A DNA stretch of 64,000 nt from JAPOKJ01 sp031421635 (lineage in GTDB: Bacteria; Pseudomonadota; Gammaproteobacteria; Burkholderiales; Burkholderiaceae_E). Each line of letters begins with the position of its first letter. The first letter of the stretch is position 1. Below the pieces are notes generated by a model. It did no database searches and was not told where the DNA came from. It worked only from the letters and a program-made list of their open reading frames with translations. The translations under genes were made by a program, and so were the position numbers. Shown one piece after another: positions 1-8,404 of this stretch. The stretch is taken from the NCBI GenBank assembly GCA_031421635.1, contig JANOPA010000125.1, forward strand, positions 1 through 64,000. The letters are read 5' to 3'.

Positions 1-230
1 GTTGGAGCCGGGCTCGGTGCGGGTGTAGGTGCCGGAGTTGGAGCTGGGCTTGGTGCGGGTGTTGGCGCAGGAGTTGGAGCTGGGCTCGGTGCGGGTGTTG
101 GAGCTGGGCTCGGTGCGGGTGGAGGCACAGGAGTTGGGGCTGGGCTCGGTGCGGGAGTAGGCGCAGGAGTTGGGGCAGGGCTCGGTACGGGTGTTGGCGC
201 AGGGGTTTGAGCTGGGCTAGGGGCTAGCGA
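1..230 (-). repeat. Tandem Pro-Ala-Pro-Ser/Thr coding repeat
   Basis: Imperfect repeats of about 18-36 bases, variants of a core reading gagctgggctcggtgcggg on the + strand, encode alternating Pro-Ala-Pro-Ser and Pro-Thr-Pro-Ala on the minus strand. The array is in frame with the FecR-domain gene and continues past the window edge. It probably forms an extended, wall- or surface-spanning linker and is a likely site of copy-number variation. Confidence 0.85.
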
Positions 231-2396
231 TGGCGATGGCGCGGGAGACGGCGCGGGAGACGGCGGCGGAGAACTGGAACCACCTGAACCTGAACTGATG
301 TTAACTGCAACCACTAATAGATTAGCAGCACTCGGATCGGCAATGACATTCGCGAGCAGCGGTGGAGGGACCATAGAGGGGGCAGCAGATAATTGGGTAA
401 GTACGGTGCCCTCCTGAGTGCCTGCTCCGCTAGAGTCGGGTCCTATGGCGGGCGGCTGTGCTCCGGTGGATTTGATGCTGGTCAGAGCGATTGCCGTGCT
501 GGAGCCCATCGCGTTCAGCTTGGGTTTGTTAGCAATACTCGCCGCGATAGAGCCCGCAGATGCGCCTGCAGTTATGGCAGAGTTCGATGCATTTGAATTT
601 TGAGCGTTGACTTGAAGTCCAGTAAAGTTACCTGCTTCGACAGTGTCGCTACTTGGGCTTGCAGGAGTCGTCCCTGAGGCTGCACTTTGAACAACATTGA
701 CAGTCCCTACGAGATTTGTTTGCGGTGATTGTTGACTTTGGGAATTTGATCCGCTGTTACTCGATACGCCAACAACCGACAAGACCGGGTCGGTGCTTGC
801 CTCGGGCGTTCCGCTACCGCTAAAGTCGCTTGCTGAAATCCAAGCAATTGGCGCTACATTTGATACGGCGATCACCTTTGTCGCAGTAGCGCTAATGGGA
901 TTTGTTGCACTAGGTGAGTTTGCTGCTTGTGCAGTTGCAGCAGTTGCAGTTGCGGCGGTTGCAGTTGCGGCGGTTGCTGTAGCGGCAGGTGCCGTAGAGT
1001 TGGGCACTGTTGAGTTAGAGGACGTAGCGCTATCTGGAACAGTGCTGCTATTTGAATTGCCGGCTACTCCGTCACTGCCTGGAGTATTAGTGATTGTAGA
1101 CGCATTGGGCGGAACTAGATTGCTTGAAGAGGCGCTCGATGCCACATCGCCGCTGGCCGCAACATTTATGGTGTTGGCGTTCGGCGTTGAAATCACTGTC
1201 GTTGCCGTTCCGCCCAGTGAATGAGTAGGCCCAGATGCAGGAATGCCTGAGCTCCCGCCACTGCTCGAGCCACCACTTGAGCCAACGCCACCACTTGAGC
1301 CAACGCCACCGTTTGAGCCGCTCGCTGACGAAGACCCGTCTGGCCCGCTGCTTTGGACTTGAGTAGCAGTTGAAGAAGCAGGAGAAACTGAAGATTCACC
1401 CGAAATCATTCCAGAAGAACTTGCGTTGCTACCGGTGGAAGTCACACCTGACGCACTAGCTGCCGGATTGTTCGTTTTTGCCCCAGACTGCGCAGTCTTC
1501 GCTAACTCGGCTTGCGTCGAACTTTGACCTGCCGCAGATGATTCCGACTTCGAAACTTCACTTGATTCGTTGCGTGCTTTGTTTCGGTCGGCGCTGGCGA
1601 TCAGGCGGTCGTTGGGCTGGGCTGGCGCAAAACTTTGTGGCGGAAGCACGGGGCGTTCTTGGGTAGGCGCTGGTGCCACTTGAGAACCCGAAGTAAATGC
1701 AGCTTCTCCCGCGCCGATCTCGATGTCGCCACCCTGATTGCTGACTGCAATGCGTCCTTCAGTGACGAACGCTAACAAGCCTGCACGGGTACCCGGTGCG
1801 CAGATCGGGTCGCAAACTGTTTCGACCAAGGTAAAGACCGTGCCTCGAATACCAATGGTTGCCGTTGGGGTCTGGATGCGATAGTCCTCGCGATTACGTT
1901 TTCCGATGGCACCGCTTGAGGTCCTGAGCGCGCCTCGCAGCAGCGAGAAAAACCCACGATGCTTATCGCTTTCAAACAGATATTCATCTACCCGAAACTC
2001 TGTGGTCGGCTGAAGCGATACAAGACTGGCATCGCTAAAACGAATTTGTACTCGCCCGTCTGCACCTGTTTTAATGGTGTCGCCCTGGCGAATACTGCCG
2101 CCTGCAGCGAGGCTCGCCTGGTTACCATCGCGAATCAGGAACGATTGACCACTTAAGGCAAGAATGACGCCTTCATTGTTTTGTGCTTGAGCCGTGGGGG
2201 AATAAAGACTGGCGCCAAGAACAATTAGAGCGGCCACAAGTGGAACTAGAAGCGAAGCGCTCCTCGACCTAACAATGTAAGAATACTTGAGTTCTTTAAG
2301 CACTGTCCCTCGCGCGCATGCCACACCGCTCTGCGGAATTTGCTTTCCGAAGAGCGAGCGGGCAAAAGCGACAAGCGCTTGAGCGAATGAGGACAT
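1..2396 (-). CDS. FecR-domain exported protein with Pro/Ala-rich repeat tail (3' end outside window)
   Basis: The frame is open from an ATG at 2396 to the window edge, about 798 codons with no stop, so the gene is partial. A hydrophobic stretch near residues 48-64 followed by a Thr-Ala-Gln-Ala cleavage-type site suggests export. A GTG at 2303 (codon 32) would give a more ordinary signal peptide, so the start is uncertain. Residues about 85-190 form a FecR-like domain, with the typical 'R-Q-G-D-T-I-K-T' and 'T-P-T-A-T-I-G-I-R-G-T' segments. The rest is low complexity: Ser/Gly repeats (about 1250-1320), Ala-Thr repeats (about 925-985) and a tandem Pro-Ala-Pro-Ser/Thr array (1-230). The start lies 12 bases after the stop of the upstream beta-barrel gene, so the two are probably co-transcribed. 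FecR domains outside siderophore systems often sit in surface or envelope proteins; the exact role is unknown. Confidence 0.8.
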   Translation of the reverse strand, partial: MSSFAQALVAFARSLFGKQIPQSGVACARGTVLKELKYSYIVRSRSASLLVPLVAALIVLGASLYSPTAQAQNNEGVILALSGQSFLIRDGNQASLAAGGSIRQGDTIKTGADGRVQIRFSDASLVSLQPTTEFRVDEYLFESDKHRGFFSLLRGALRTSSGAIGKRNREDYRIQTPTATIGIRGTVFTLVETVCDPICAPGTRAGLLAFVTEGRIAVSNQGGDIEIGAGEAAFTSGSQVAPAPTQERPVLPPQSFAPAQPNDRLIASADRNKARNESSEVSKSESSAAGQSSTQAELAKTAQSGAKTNNPAASASGVTSTGSNASSSGMISGESSVSPASSTATQVQSSGPDGSSSASGSNGGVGSSGGVGSSGGSSSGGSSGIPASGPTHSLGGTATTVISTPNANTINVAASGDVASSASSSNLVPPNASTITNTPGSDGVAGNSNSSTVPDSATSSNSTVPNSTAPAATATAATATAATATAATAQAANSPSATNPISATATKVIAVSNVAPIAWISASDFSGSGTPEASTDPVLSVVGVSSNSGSNSQSQQSPQTNLVGTVNVVQSAASGTTPASPSSDTVEAGNFTGLQVNAQNSNASNSAITAGASAGSIAASIANKPKLNAMGSSTAIALTSIKSTGAQPPAIGPDSSGAGTQEGTVLTQLSAAPSMVPPPLLANVIADPSAANLLVVAVNISSGSGGSSSPPPSPAPSPAPSPSLAPSPAQTPAPTPVPSPAPTPAPTPAPSPAPTPVPPPAPSPAPTPAPSPAPTPAPTPAPSPAPTPAPTPAPSPAP
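925..985 (-). repeat. Short in-frame Ala/Thr repeat
   Basis: About four copies of a 15-base unit (gttgcagttgcggcg and variants on the + strand) encode Thr-Ala-Thr-Ala-Ala repeats in the FecR-domain protein. All differences keep the reading frame, as expected for a coding linker that changes by slippage. Confidence 0.7.
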
Positions 2397-2408
2397 GAGC
2401 GTGCTTTT

Positions 2409-3809
2409 CTAGAACTTATATTTGATACTCATTCTCCACTGGCTGCGCTGGTAGTCATTAGGTTGAAGGCTGGACATATTTTTTGTCCATGTAATTTCTT
2501 GTGTCATCAACCAATGTTTGCCATAGCTCCTTTCGGCGCTTAGGCGTAATTCCGTTTGGGCGTCTGTGCGCCGCAATCCAAATAGGGTATCCATGCCGTC
2601 AAACGAGCGATGCTCGAAGGAGGCAGAAATTTGTCCGGTCCAATCCTGATTTAGACTTCTGCTCATTAGGCCACGCAGACCAGAGAAGCTATAACTCAGG
2701 GTGTCCAACTGTGCGTTTTCCCGACCGCTATAAAGCGATGCCAGGCCTATCAAGCTTTCTTTCGGTGAAAGCGTGGTGGCCCAACTCAGGCCGCCCATTA
2801 AACGTTTCGCATCTCGGCTCGGGGCGCTCGGAAAGCTCAAGTCGAAGGCTTGTGCGAACAAGCCCCACTGCCGTGCCCCAGGGTTTTTGGGGTCCAGCTC
2901 AAATTGCGCCTGTGCAGCAAGGCCCGTCGCTTTGCGAAAGGCATTGCCGTCGAGACGGAGGTTTTGAGTCTGTGCGAGCACGTTAAATTGAGCTTTCTCG
3001 GTTGCAATTCTTAGGCCGGTGGATAAATCCATCTGGCTTTGGGCTAGTGTAGACGCGGAAGGGTAGCCACGGCTAGACAGGCGTAGACCAGTGATCCAAG
3101 AGATTCGACCGTTGATCGGTATCACCGCTTCAATGGCACCCGCCAAGCCGAAAAGTGCGCTTGGATTGGGCTTGCTACTCACTTGTGGAAGGACCCTGGT
3201 GCCGTCGGCGAGAAGCCAGGTACTGGACGAGGTGCCGAAGTTTGCATTGCTGTCGTAACCCACTTCACTTTCGATAGAGCCACGCCAGGCGATGCCCTTT
3301 GCAGTTGCCGAGATTTTGAGGGCGTCCTCGTCGCGCTTGATGAGATCCAGATAATTGCCAATCGCGCGCCGCACCTCTTGCGGAATTTCCTGCGCAGCCA
3401 CTGTTAGCAATTCACGTTTGGCATTCTCGGTTTCTTGGACCTTGAGATAGGCCTTGGCGATTTCGGCACGAGCCTGTAGAAAGTCCGGTCGATTAATCAG
3501 AACTCGCTCGAGATGAATGATGGCCTCGGCGGGGTAACCTACATCTAATGCCGTTAGGCCAAGCAGATAGTCGAAATCGACTTTGCCGATGAAGTCCGCT
3601 TCTTGGCTTTTCAGCATTTCATAGGCGCGGCGCGATTCCCCACCATCGAGCGCGGCCTTGGCCTGCCTCAGCAAATCGGCTTGGGCGAGATGAGGTCGCT
3701 CCGCAAGATCCAGCGCAAGAGGGCGAGGTTGGGCGAGCGCTGAGGCTTGAAAAACCCCTAAACTCACTAGCGCAACAAAAACCGGGCAAGCGAAGTGGGG
3801 GATTCGCAC
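2409..3809 (-). CDS. TPR plus outer-membrane beta-barrel protein (Slam/DUF560-like)
   Basis: 466 residues from a GTG start. A signal peptide ends near Ala26 (Ser-Ala-Leu-Ala, then Gln-Pro). Residues about 45-150 are helical TPR-like repeats, including the 'YP-A-EA-I-HLERVLI-RP' pattern. From about residue 170 the sequence changes to alternating polar and hydrophobic strands with Tyr/Trp/Arg and ends in Tyr-Lys-Phe, a classic C-terminal beta-barrel signal. This TPR-then-barrel order is that of the surface lipoprotein assembly modulator (Slam/DUF560) superfamily, whose members move proteins to the cell surface. It lies 28 bases downstream of miaB and 12 bases upstream of the FecR-domain gene. 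I infer that the FecR-domain protein is its partner or cargo; this is not shown by sequence alone. Confidence 0.75.
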   Translation of the reverse strand: MRIPHFACPVFVALVSLGVFQASALAQPRPLALDLAERPHLAQADLLRQAKAALDGGESRRAYEMLKSQEADFIGKVDFDYLLGLTALDVGYPAEAIIHLERVLINRPDFLQARAEIAKAYLKVQETENAKRELLTVAAQEIPQEVRRAIGNYLDLIKRDEDALKISATAKGIAWRGSIESEVGYDSNANFGTSSSTWLLADGTRVLPQVSSKPNPSALFGLAGAIEAVIPINGRISWITGLRLSSRGYPSASTLAQSQMDLSTGLRIATEKAQFNVLAQTQNLRLDGNAFRKATGLAAQAQFELDPKNPGARQWGLFAQAFDLSFPSAPSRDAKRLMGGLSWATTLSPKESLIGLASLYSGRENAQLDTLSYSFSGLRGLMSRSLNQDWTGQISASFEHRSFDGMDTLFGLRRTDAQTELRLSAERSYGKHWLMTQEITWTKNMSSLQPNDYQRSQWRMSIKYKF

Positions 3810-3837
3810 TCGCGGGTCCGTCCCAATACTCGCCGAA

Positions 3838-5271
3838 CTAGGCCAGTTCGCTGATGAGGACTTCGCCGCGCAAAGAGTGCGCCAAAGCCTCCGTGATTTT
3901 CACTTTTATCATCTGGCCAATCAAGCGTGGATGGCCTTCGAAATTCACGATTCGGTTGTTCTCTGTGCGTCCGGTCAGCTCACTGACACTTTTCTTGGAG
4001 GTGCCTTCAACCAAGATCAATTGTTCGCTATTCGCCATTGATTGATTAATCGCCTGAGAGTGACTTTCAATAAGAAGCTGAAGTCGATTGAGGCGCAGAA
4101 GCTTGGTCTCTTGACTGACATCATCTTCTAGGTCCGCGGCCGGTGTGCCCGGGCGTCGGCTGTAAATAAAACTATAGCTTTGGTCGAAATGGACATCGCG
4201 AATCAGTTGTAAGGTTTTCTCGAAATCGACCTCCGTTTCGCCTGGATATCCGACGATGAAATCGCTCGAAATTGCAATGCCGGGGCGGACCTTGCGCAGG
4301 CGCCGCACAATGGCCTTAAATTCCAAGCTCGTGTAGCCGCGCTTCATTCCCGCCAAGATGCGATCCGAGCCCGCTTGTACGGGTAGATGGACGTGATTCG
4401 GAAGCTTGGGCAGACGGGCAAAAGCGTCGATCAAACGTGCCGAAAATTCGCGCGGATGGGAGGTGGTGAAGCGAATTCGCTCGATGCCGGGAAGCTCATG
4501 CACATGCTCCAAGAGCATGGTGAAATCGGCGATCTCAGGCTCTTGGCCTGCCTCGGCGGGCAGGGCGCCTAGGTAGGCGTTAACATTCTGACCTAGCAAA
4601 ACGACTTCTTTAATTCCCTGTAAGGATAGCTCGGCCACTTCCCGCAAGACATCTTCGAAAGGGCGCGAAACTTCTTCACCCCGCGTATAAGGCACGACAC
4701 AAAAACTACAATATTTGCTGCAACCTTCCATGATCGAAACATAGGCCGAGCCGCCTTCCACTTTCGCAGGCGGCAGGTTGTCGAATTTTTCAATTTCGGG
4801 GAAGCTGATATCGACTTGCGAACGTCCGGTTTTAACCTGGGCTGCCAATAACTTCGGAATGCGGTGCAAAGTTTGCGGGCCGAAGACGATATCGACATAG
4901 GGTGCACGCTTAACGATCGACTCGCCTTCTTGGCTGGCTACACAGCCGCCGACGCCAATAATCAGGTCAGGCTTATGGCGCTTCATTTTTCGGGCACGAC
5001 CGAGGTCGGAGAACACTTTCTCAGACGCCTTTTCGCGTACCGAACAGGTATTAAAAAGTACGATGTCAGCATCTTCAATGCGGGATACTTTTTCTGCGCC
5101 CTCGCTGGCCGCGAGTACGTCGACCATCTTGTCGGAGTCGTACTCATTCATCTGGCAGCCATAGGTTTTGACAAACACCTTACGCTTGGCGTTGGGGTCT
5201 TTCTCGGGCGGCGAGACACCTTTACGCCTTAAGGAACGGCTTTTTGCAGCGGGCGGAGTGATGGATTTCAT
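3838..5271 (-). CDS. miaB: tRNA-2-methylthio-N6-dimethylallyladenosine synthase
   Basis: 477 residues. MiaB is a radical-SAM methylthiotransferase that adds a 2-methylthio group to i6A37 of tRNAs reading UNN codons. The N-terminal UPF0004 domain carries Cys39 (in KTYGCQMN), Cys76 (in FNTCSVRE) and Cys110 for the auxiliary 4Fe-4S cluster. The radical-SAM triad is Cys184, Cys188 and Cys191 in CSKYCSFC. A TRAM domain closes the protein (about 405-477), and the length is close to the family norm apart from a basic N-terminal extension of about 30 residues. It starts 3 bases after the stop of the upstream small exported protein, with AAGG just before the ATG, so the two form an operon. Confidence 0.97.
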   Translation of the reverse strand: MKSITPPAAKSRSLRRKGVSPPEKDPNAKRKVFVKTYGCQMNEYDSDKMVDVLAASEGAEKVSRIEDADIVLFNTCSVREKASEKVFSDLGRARKMKRHKPDLIIGVGGCVASQEGESIVKRAPYVDIVFGPQTLHRIPKLLAAQVKTGRSQVDISFPEIEKFDNLPPAKVEGGSAYVSIMEGCSKYCSFCVVPYTRGEEVSRPFEDVLREVAELSLQGIKEVVLLGQNVNAYLGALPAEAGQEPEIADFTMLLEHVHELPGIERIRFTTSHPREFSARLIDAFARLPKLPNHVHLPVQAGSDRILAGMKRGYTSLEFKAIVRRLRKVRPGIAISSDFIVGYPGETEVDFEKTLQLIRDVHFDQSYSFIYSRRPGTPAADLEDDVSQETKLLRLNRLQLLIESHSQAINQSMANSEQLILVEGTSKKSVSELTGRTENNRIVNFEGHPRLIGQMIKVKITEALAHSLRGEVLISELA

Positions 5272-5274
5272 GCC

Positions 5275-5676
5275 TTAAGGGTTTCTCCGGGCTTCTTCCT
5301 GGGCGATCTTCAGTTCTACCGGGTTGAGCAGCCAGGCTCGATTAATATTGCCCTGAAAATCTAATTCGTAGCGCACCACCACAGTCTGCTGGTAGACCGA
5401 GCTCGGAAGGACGATCATATTCGTCAAGTTAATCAAGCGACCACTAGCCGAGAATCTCGCTGGCTGCCCGTTCAGGCTGGCCTCAGGGAATACGCCAATG
5501 GTGAGTTCGCCCAATTTGGTTTTCTCCGGGAACTTGCGCGCTTCGCCTATCGCAGTGGCAGGCGCGCTTTGAGCCCACGCTTGCCAAGGAGTGAAATCTG
5601 CGAGCAAGAGCAGACCAAGGGCAAACAACACTCTTGCCGGAAGATTTAGGCTTAAATTTTTAAAATTGAGCTTCAT
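5275..5676 (-). CDS. Small exported protein of unknown function
   Basis: 133 residues. There is a clear signal peptide: a basic start, a hydrophobic core at about residues 14-27 and a Trp-Ala-Gln-Ser junction near residue 36. The mature part is about 97 residues with several predicted strands and no cysteine. I do not recognise a named domain. It is the first gene of the miaB transcription unit (3 bases between them) and diverges from the TetR gene at 5784. Its role is unknown; a periplasmic or membrane-associated location is inferred from the signal peptide. Confidence 0.7.
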   Translation of the reverse strand: MKLNFKNLSLNLPARVLFALGLLLLADFTPWQAWAQSAPATAIGEARKFPEKTKLGELTIGVFPEASLNGQPARFSASGRLINLTNMIVLPSSVYQQTVVVRYELDFQGNINRAWLLNPVELKIAQEEARRNP

Positions 5677-5783
5677 TTTGTGGCGAAGTTTACAACGAGC
5701 AACTTATTTCTGAGTATTTTTCGGCTGAACGGCCGGAGAGCGCGTGGTCACCCTCTCGAGGGGCAGTCGTTATACTTTGTCGC

Positions 5784-6467
5784 ATGAAAACGTCGCCCCT
5801 TCCTACTTTTACCTCTGAAGCCACGCCCGTCCTCAAGGTCAGCGCGCGCTCGCGAACCAATGATCCTGAGCGGACCATGGCCAATATTATCGAAGTGGGT
5901 ACGAGGGAATTCGCAGAGAAGGGTTTGGCCGGCGCTCGCATCGATGAGATTGCTCGGGCCATGAAAACCAGCAAGCGCATGATTTACTACTATTTCGGTA
6001 GCAAAGAAGGGCTCTACATTGCCGTTCTAGAACAGGCCTACAGCCGCATTCGGGCAATCGAGGCGGATTTGCACTTAGACGATTTGGAGCCAGAGGCGGC
6101 ACTTCGCAAACTAGTTAGCTTCACGGTAGAGTACCAGTGGGCCAACCCCGATTTCGTGCGTTTGGTGATGGGCGAAAACATTCAGCGGGGCGAGTACCTG
6201 GCTCGAAGTAAAAAAATCCACAGCATCAGTGTGCCTGCGATTGAGGGGCTGAAACGAGTATACGAACGCGGCGTCAAGGAGGGCATCTTTCGGCCAGGAC
6301 TGGATCCCGTTGATTTACATATGTCAATCAGCGCACTATCGGTATTCAACGTGGCCAATCGCCATACTTTCTCTTTGCTCTTCAAGGGAGATTTTGATAC
6401 ACCTGAGCACAAAAAAAAGCGCAGAGACAATATCGCTGAGCTCTTGGCAAGGTTTGTCCTGCGCTAA
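5784..6467 (+). CDS. TetR-family transcriptional regulator
   Basis: 227 residues. The N-terminal helix-turn-helix region (about residues 30-78) has the TetR signature: FAEKGLAGARIDEIA, then TSKRMIYYYFGSKEGLY. The C-terminal part is a helical ligand-binding domain of the common TetR_C type. The first 30 residues are an unstructured extension before the HTH, so a later start is possible, although the ATG at 5784 is the only one before residue 30. It points toward the VOC/dehydratase pair, and a perfect palindrome lies between it and those genes at 6546-6565, so it probably represses them in response to an aromatic or shikimate-type ligand (inference). Confidence 0.92.
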   Translation: MKTSPLPTFTSEATPVLKVSARSRTNDPERTMANIIEVGTREFAEKGLAGARIDEIARAMKTSKRMIYYYFGSKEGLYIAVLEQAYSRIRAIEADLHLDDLEPEAALRKLVSFTVEYQWANPDFVRLVMGENIQRGEYLARSKKIHSISVPAIEGLKRVYERGVKEGIFRPGLDPVDLHMSISALSVFNVANRHTFSLLFKGDFDTPEHKKKRRDNIAELLARFVLR

Positions 6468-6545
6468 GAGTCTGCCGTGAACATTTCTATCTTCGTTCCA
6501 ACTTCTGGGATCTTTGGAACGAGTATTTCAGGTTTGTGCGGCTAG

Positions 6546-6565
6546 AATGTACTATTTGGTACATT
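6546..6565. promoter_or_regulatory. Perfect inverted repeat, probable TetR operator
   Basis: AATGTAC, a 6-base spacer, then GTACATT: two perfect 7-base arms over 20 bases. It lies 79 bases after the TetR stop and 45 bases before the ATG of the VOC gene, where a TetR-type operator would overlap a promoter. The size and symmetry suit a TetR dimer. Binding by the 5784 product is inference. Confidence 0.6.
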
Positions 6566-6610
6566 TGAGTGATAATCGCTTCACGCATTATTGATTTGAG
6601 CAAGGAACCC

Positions 6611-7495
6611 ATGATTTCCACGCAAATGGTTAACCGCGAAGCCCTACCCGAGGCACAAAATCCTCTTGGCCTTAACGGAATCGAATTTATCGAGTATGTG
6701 ACGAGCCGACCTCAGGCGCTTGGTCAAGCCTTAGAGTTGATGGGTTTTCGCCCCATCGCGAGGCACCGGTCGCGAGAGGTTGTTCTGTATCGTCAGGGCA
6801 GCATGAATTTGATTATTAATGCCGAAGCCGACGATGCGCGAGTGAGCGCCAGTGCCGGGGATCAGCCCGTCATTTCTGCCGTCGCTTTTCGTGTGCGAGA
6901 TGCTAAAAAAGCCCATGTTCGTTGCCTCGAACTGGGTGCCTGGGATGGTCCAGCTCATGCCCAGGCCATGGAACTCAATATCCCGTCGATTCATGGGCCG
7001 GGCGGAAGTCGTTTTTACTTTGTTGATCGTTACGATGAGTTTTCAGTCTTTGATATTGATTTTGTCCTGATTCCCACGGTCGACTCGAAGCCCGCAGCGC
7101 TGGCGGGCATGAGTTATTTCGGTCTCGTTCAGTACATAGGCCTCGAGCGCAGTGCGGACTGGCTGGCCTTTTACGAGCAGTTGCTTGGCTTCAAACCCAT
7201 CCCTGATGAGCAGCGTTTTGGTATTTTGCCTAAGGGCAAGCTGATGCGAAGCCCGTGTCAGCAGTTTTTGTGGCAATTGGTGGAACCCGACCCTCGCGTC
7301 GAGCAACGTGATACCCGGGAAAACTTACAGCGTATAGGTATTGGAGTGCCCGATGTGCCCGCCGCTGTCGCCCTCCTCAAAGCGCGCGGCATTGAGTTTG
7401 TCGAAGCTGAGCAATTGCATCCGGATGATCGAGGCGCCTTGACCCAAGGCATTCTCGGTTCCCTCTCGTTCGAGCTCGTGCATAAGAACGCCTAA
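6611..7495 (+). CDS. VOC-superfamily protein related to 4-hydroxyphenylpyruvate dioxygenase
   Basis: 294 residues from the ATG at 6611, chosen because AAGGA precedes it; an in-frame ATG at 6569 lacks this. There are two VOC (glyoxalase/bleomycin) modules, at about residues 10-140 and 150-290, as in HPPD. The family ends with a metal-binding Glu in a Phe-Glu segment, which is kept (LSFELVHK). By my alignment the two iron-binding His positions of true HPPD are not His here: the second module opens YFGLVQYIGL and the later strand reads LQRIGIGV. It therefore may not be an active HPPD. It is followed 7 bases later by a 3-dehydroshikimate dehydratase-like gene. In some bacteria these two modules are fused in one protein, which suggests that this is the accessory VOC half. 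Confidence 0.75.
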   Translation: MISTQMVNREALPEAQNPLGLNGIEFIEYVTSRPQALGQALELMGFRPIARHRSREVVLYRQGSMNLIINAEADDARVSASAGDQPVISAVAFRVRDAKKAHVRCLELGAWDGPAHAQAMELNIPSIHGPGGSRFYFVDRYDEFSVFDIDFVLIPTVDSKPAALAGMSYFGLVQYIGLERSADWLAFYEQLLGFKPIPDEQRFGILPKGKLMRSPCQQFLWQLVEPDPRVEQRDTRENLQRIGIGVPDVPAAVALLKARGIEFVEAEQLHPDDRGALTQGILGSLSFELVHKNA

Positions 7496-7502
7496 GGATC
7501 TT

Positions 7503-8384
7503 ATGGAAATGATTCGAGGTTTCGGGATGGATACCATCACCCTGGCAGGCTCACTAGAGTCCAAGCTCGGGGCTATTAAAGCAGCGGGTTTTGATCAGGT
7601 GATGCTCAGTGCCCGCGATATTGTTGGACATCCGGGTGGGGTGCAAGAGGCGGTTGCAGCAGTGAAGGCGAGTGGTCTGAGGCCTACAGGGTTTCAAGTG
7701 TTGCGCGATTTCGAAGGCTTATCGGGGCATCTGCACGACTACAAAGTGGATATCGCAAAGGCCATGTTGGAAATGTGTGCAGCGCTCAATTGCAAAGTGC
7801 TGCTGGCTTGTTCTTCCACGTCGCGCCATGCCACTCAGGATCTTGACTTAATCGCGAGGGACTTGCGCAAGCTTGCAATGCTGGCCGTGCCTCTGGGCAT
7901 CAAGGTGGCTTTTGAAGGATTGTCCTGGGGGAGAACCATCAATGAGTTCACCGCCGCTTGGGATGTCGTGTGTCGTGCCGATGCGCCCAATCTTGGTCTC
8001 GGCCTGGATTCCTTTCACGTCTTCGCTGCAAAGACGCCTCTCGATGCCATCGAAACCCTCGATCCCGCCATGATTTTTCTGGTGCAGCTTTCGGACTTCA
8101 TGTGGCACGAAACGCCGACTTTTGAAGAGCGCATGACAACAGCCCGCACTTTTCGCGTGTTTCCAGGCGAGGGCGTTCACAGTGAGCCGCTTGCAGACCT
8201 AGTGTTGCGCTTAGACCGCTTGGGCTATGAAGGCGACTACAGCTTTGAAGTATTTAATGACGATTATCAACAGTTACCGCTGCCGATGGTCGCGCAACGC
8301 GCTCAACGCAGTGCGATATGGCTGAATGAAGAGGTGCTCCACCGCACTCGCCCTCTGCCCTTAGGGTTGCAGCGCAAAGGCTGA
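7503..8384 (+). CDS. 3-dehydroshikimate dehydratase-like sugar-phosphate isomerase/epimerase TIM barrel
   Basis: 293 residues. This is a xylose-isomerase-like TIM barrel. The closest fold I recognise is the N-terminal half of fused DHS dehydratase/HPPD-like proteins (QuiC1/AroZ type), with matching blocks FQVLRDFEG, FEGLSWGRTINEF, LGLDSFHVFA, FLVQLSD, FRVFPGEG and FEVFND. The four expected metal ligands are present as Glu (FEGLSWG), Asp (LDSFH), Gln (VQLSD) and Glu (FEVFND). Such enzymes convert 3-dehydroshikimate to protocatechuate in quinate/shikimate breakdown. It is co-transcribed with the VOC gene just upstream. No protocatechuate-cleaving gene lies within the window, so the pathway is incomplete here. 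Another sugar-isomerase substrate is possible. Confidence 0.75.
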   Translation: MEMIRGFGMDTITLAGSLESKLGAIKAAGFDQVMLSARDIVGHPGGVQEAVAAVKASGLRPTGFQVLRDFEGLSGHLHDYKVDIAKAMLEMCAALNCKVLLACSSTSRHATQDLDLIARDLRKLAMLAVPLGIKVAFEGLSWGRTINEFTAAWDVVCRADAPNLGLGLDSFHVFAAKTPLDAIETLDPAMIFLVQLSDFMWHETPTFEERMTTARTFRVFPGEGVHSEPLADLVLRLDRLGYEGDYSFEVFNDDYQQLPLPMVAQRAQRSAIWLNEEVLHRTRPLPLGLQRKG

Positions 8385-8404
8385 ATCCCCCGCCATTTAC
8401 CGCG

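Noticed and set aside
1..230. Regular repeats resembling a CRISPR array
   Set aside because: The repeats are contiguous, have no unique spacers, and encode in-frame Pro-Ala-Pro-Ser/Thr on the minus strand.
793..1224. Open + strand frame of 143 codons rich in Ala and Val
   Set aside because: It is the antisense of the Ala/Thr and Ser repeats of the FecR-domain gene; low-complexity coding DNA often leaves long antisense frames.
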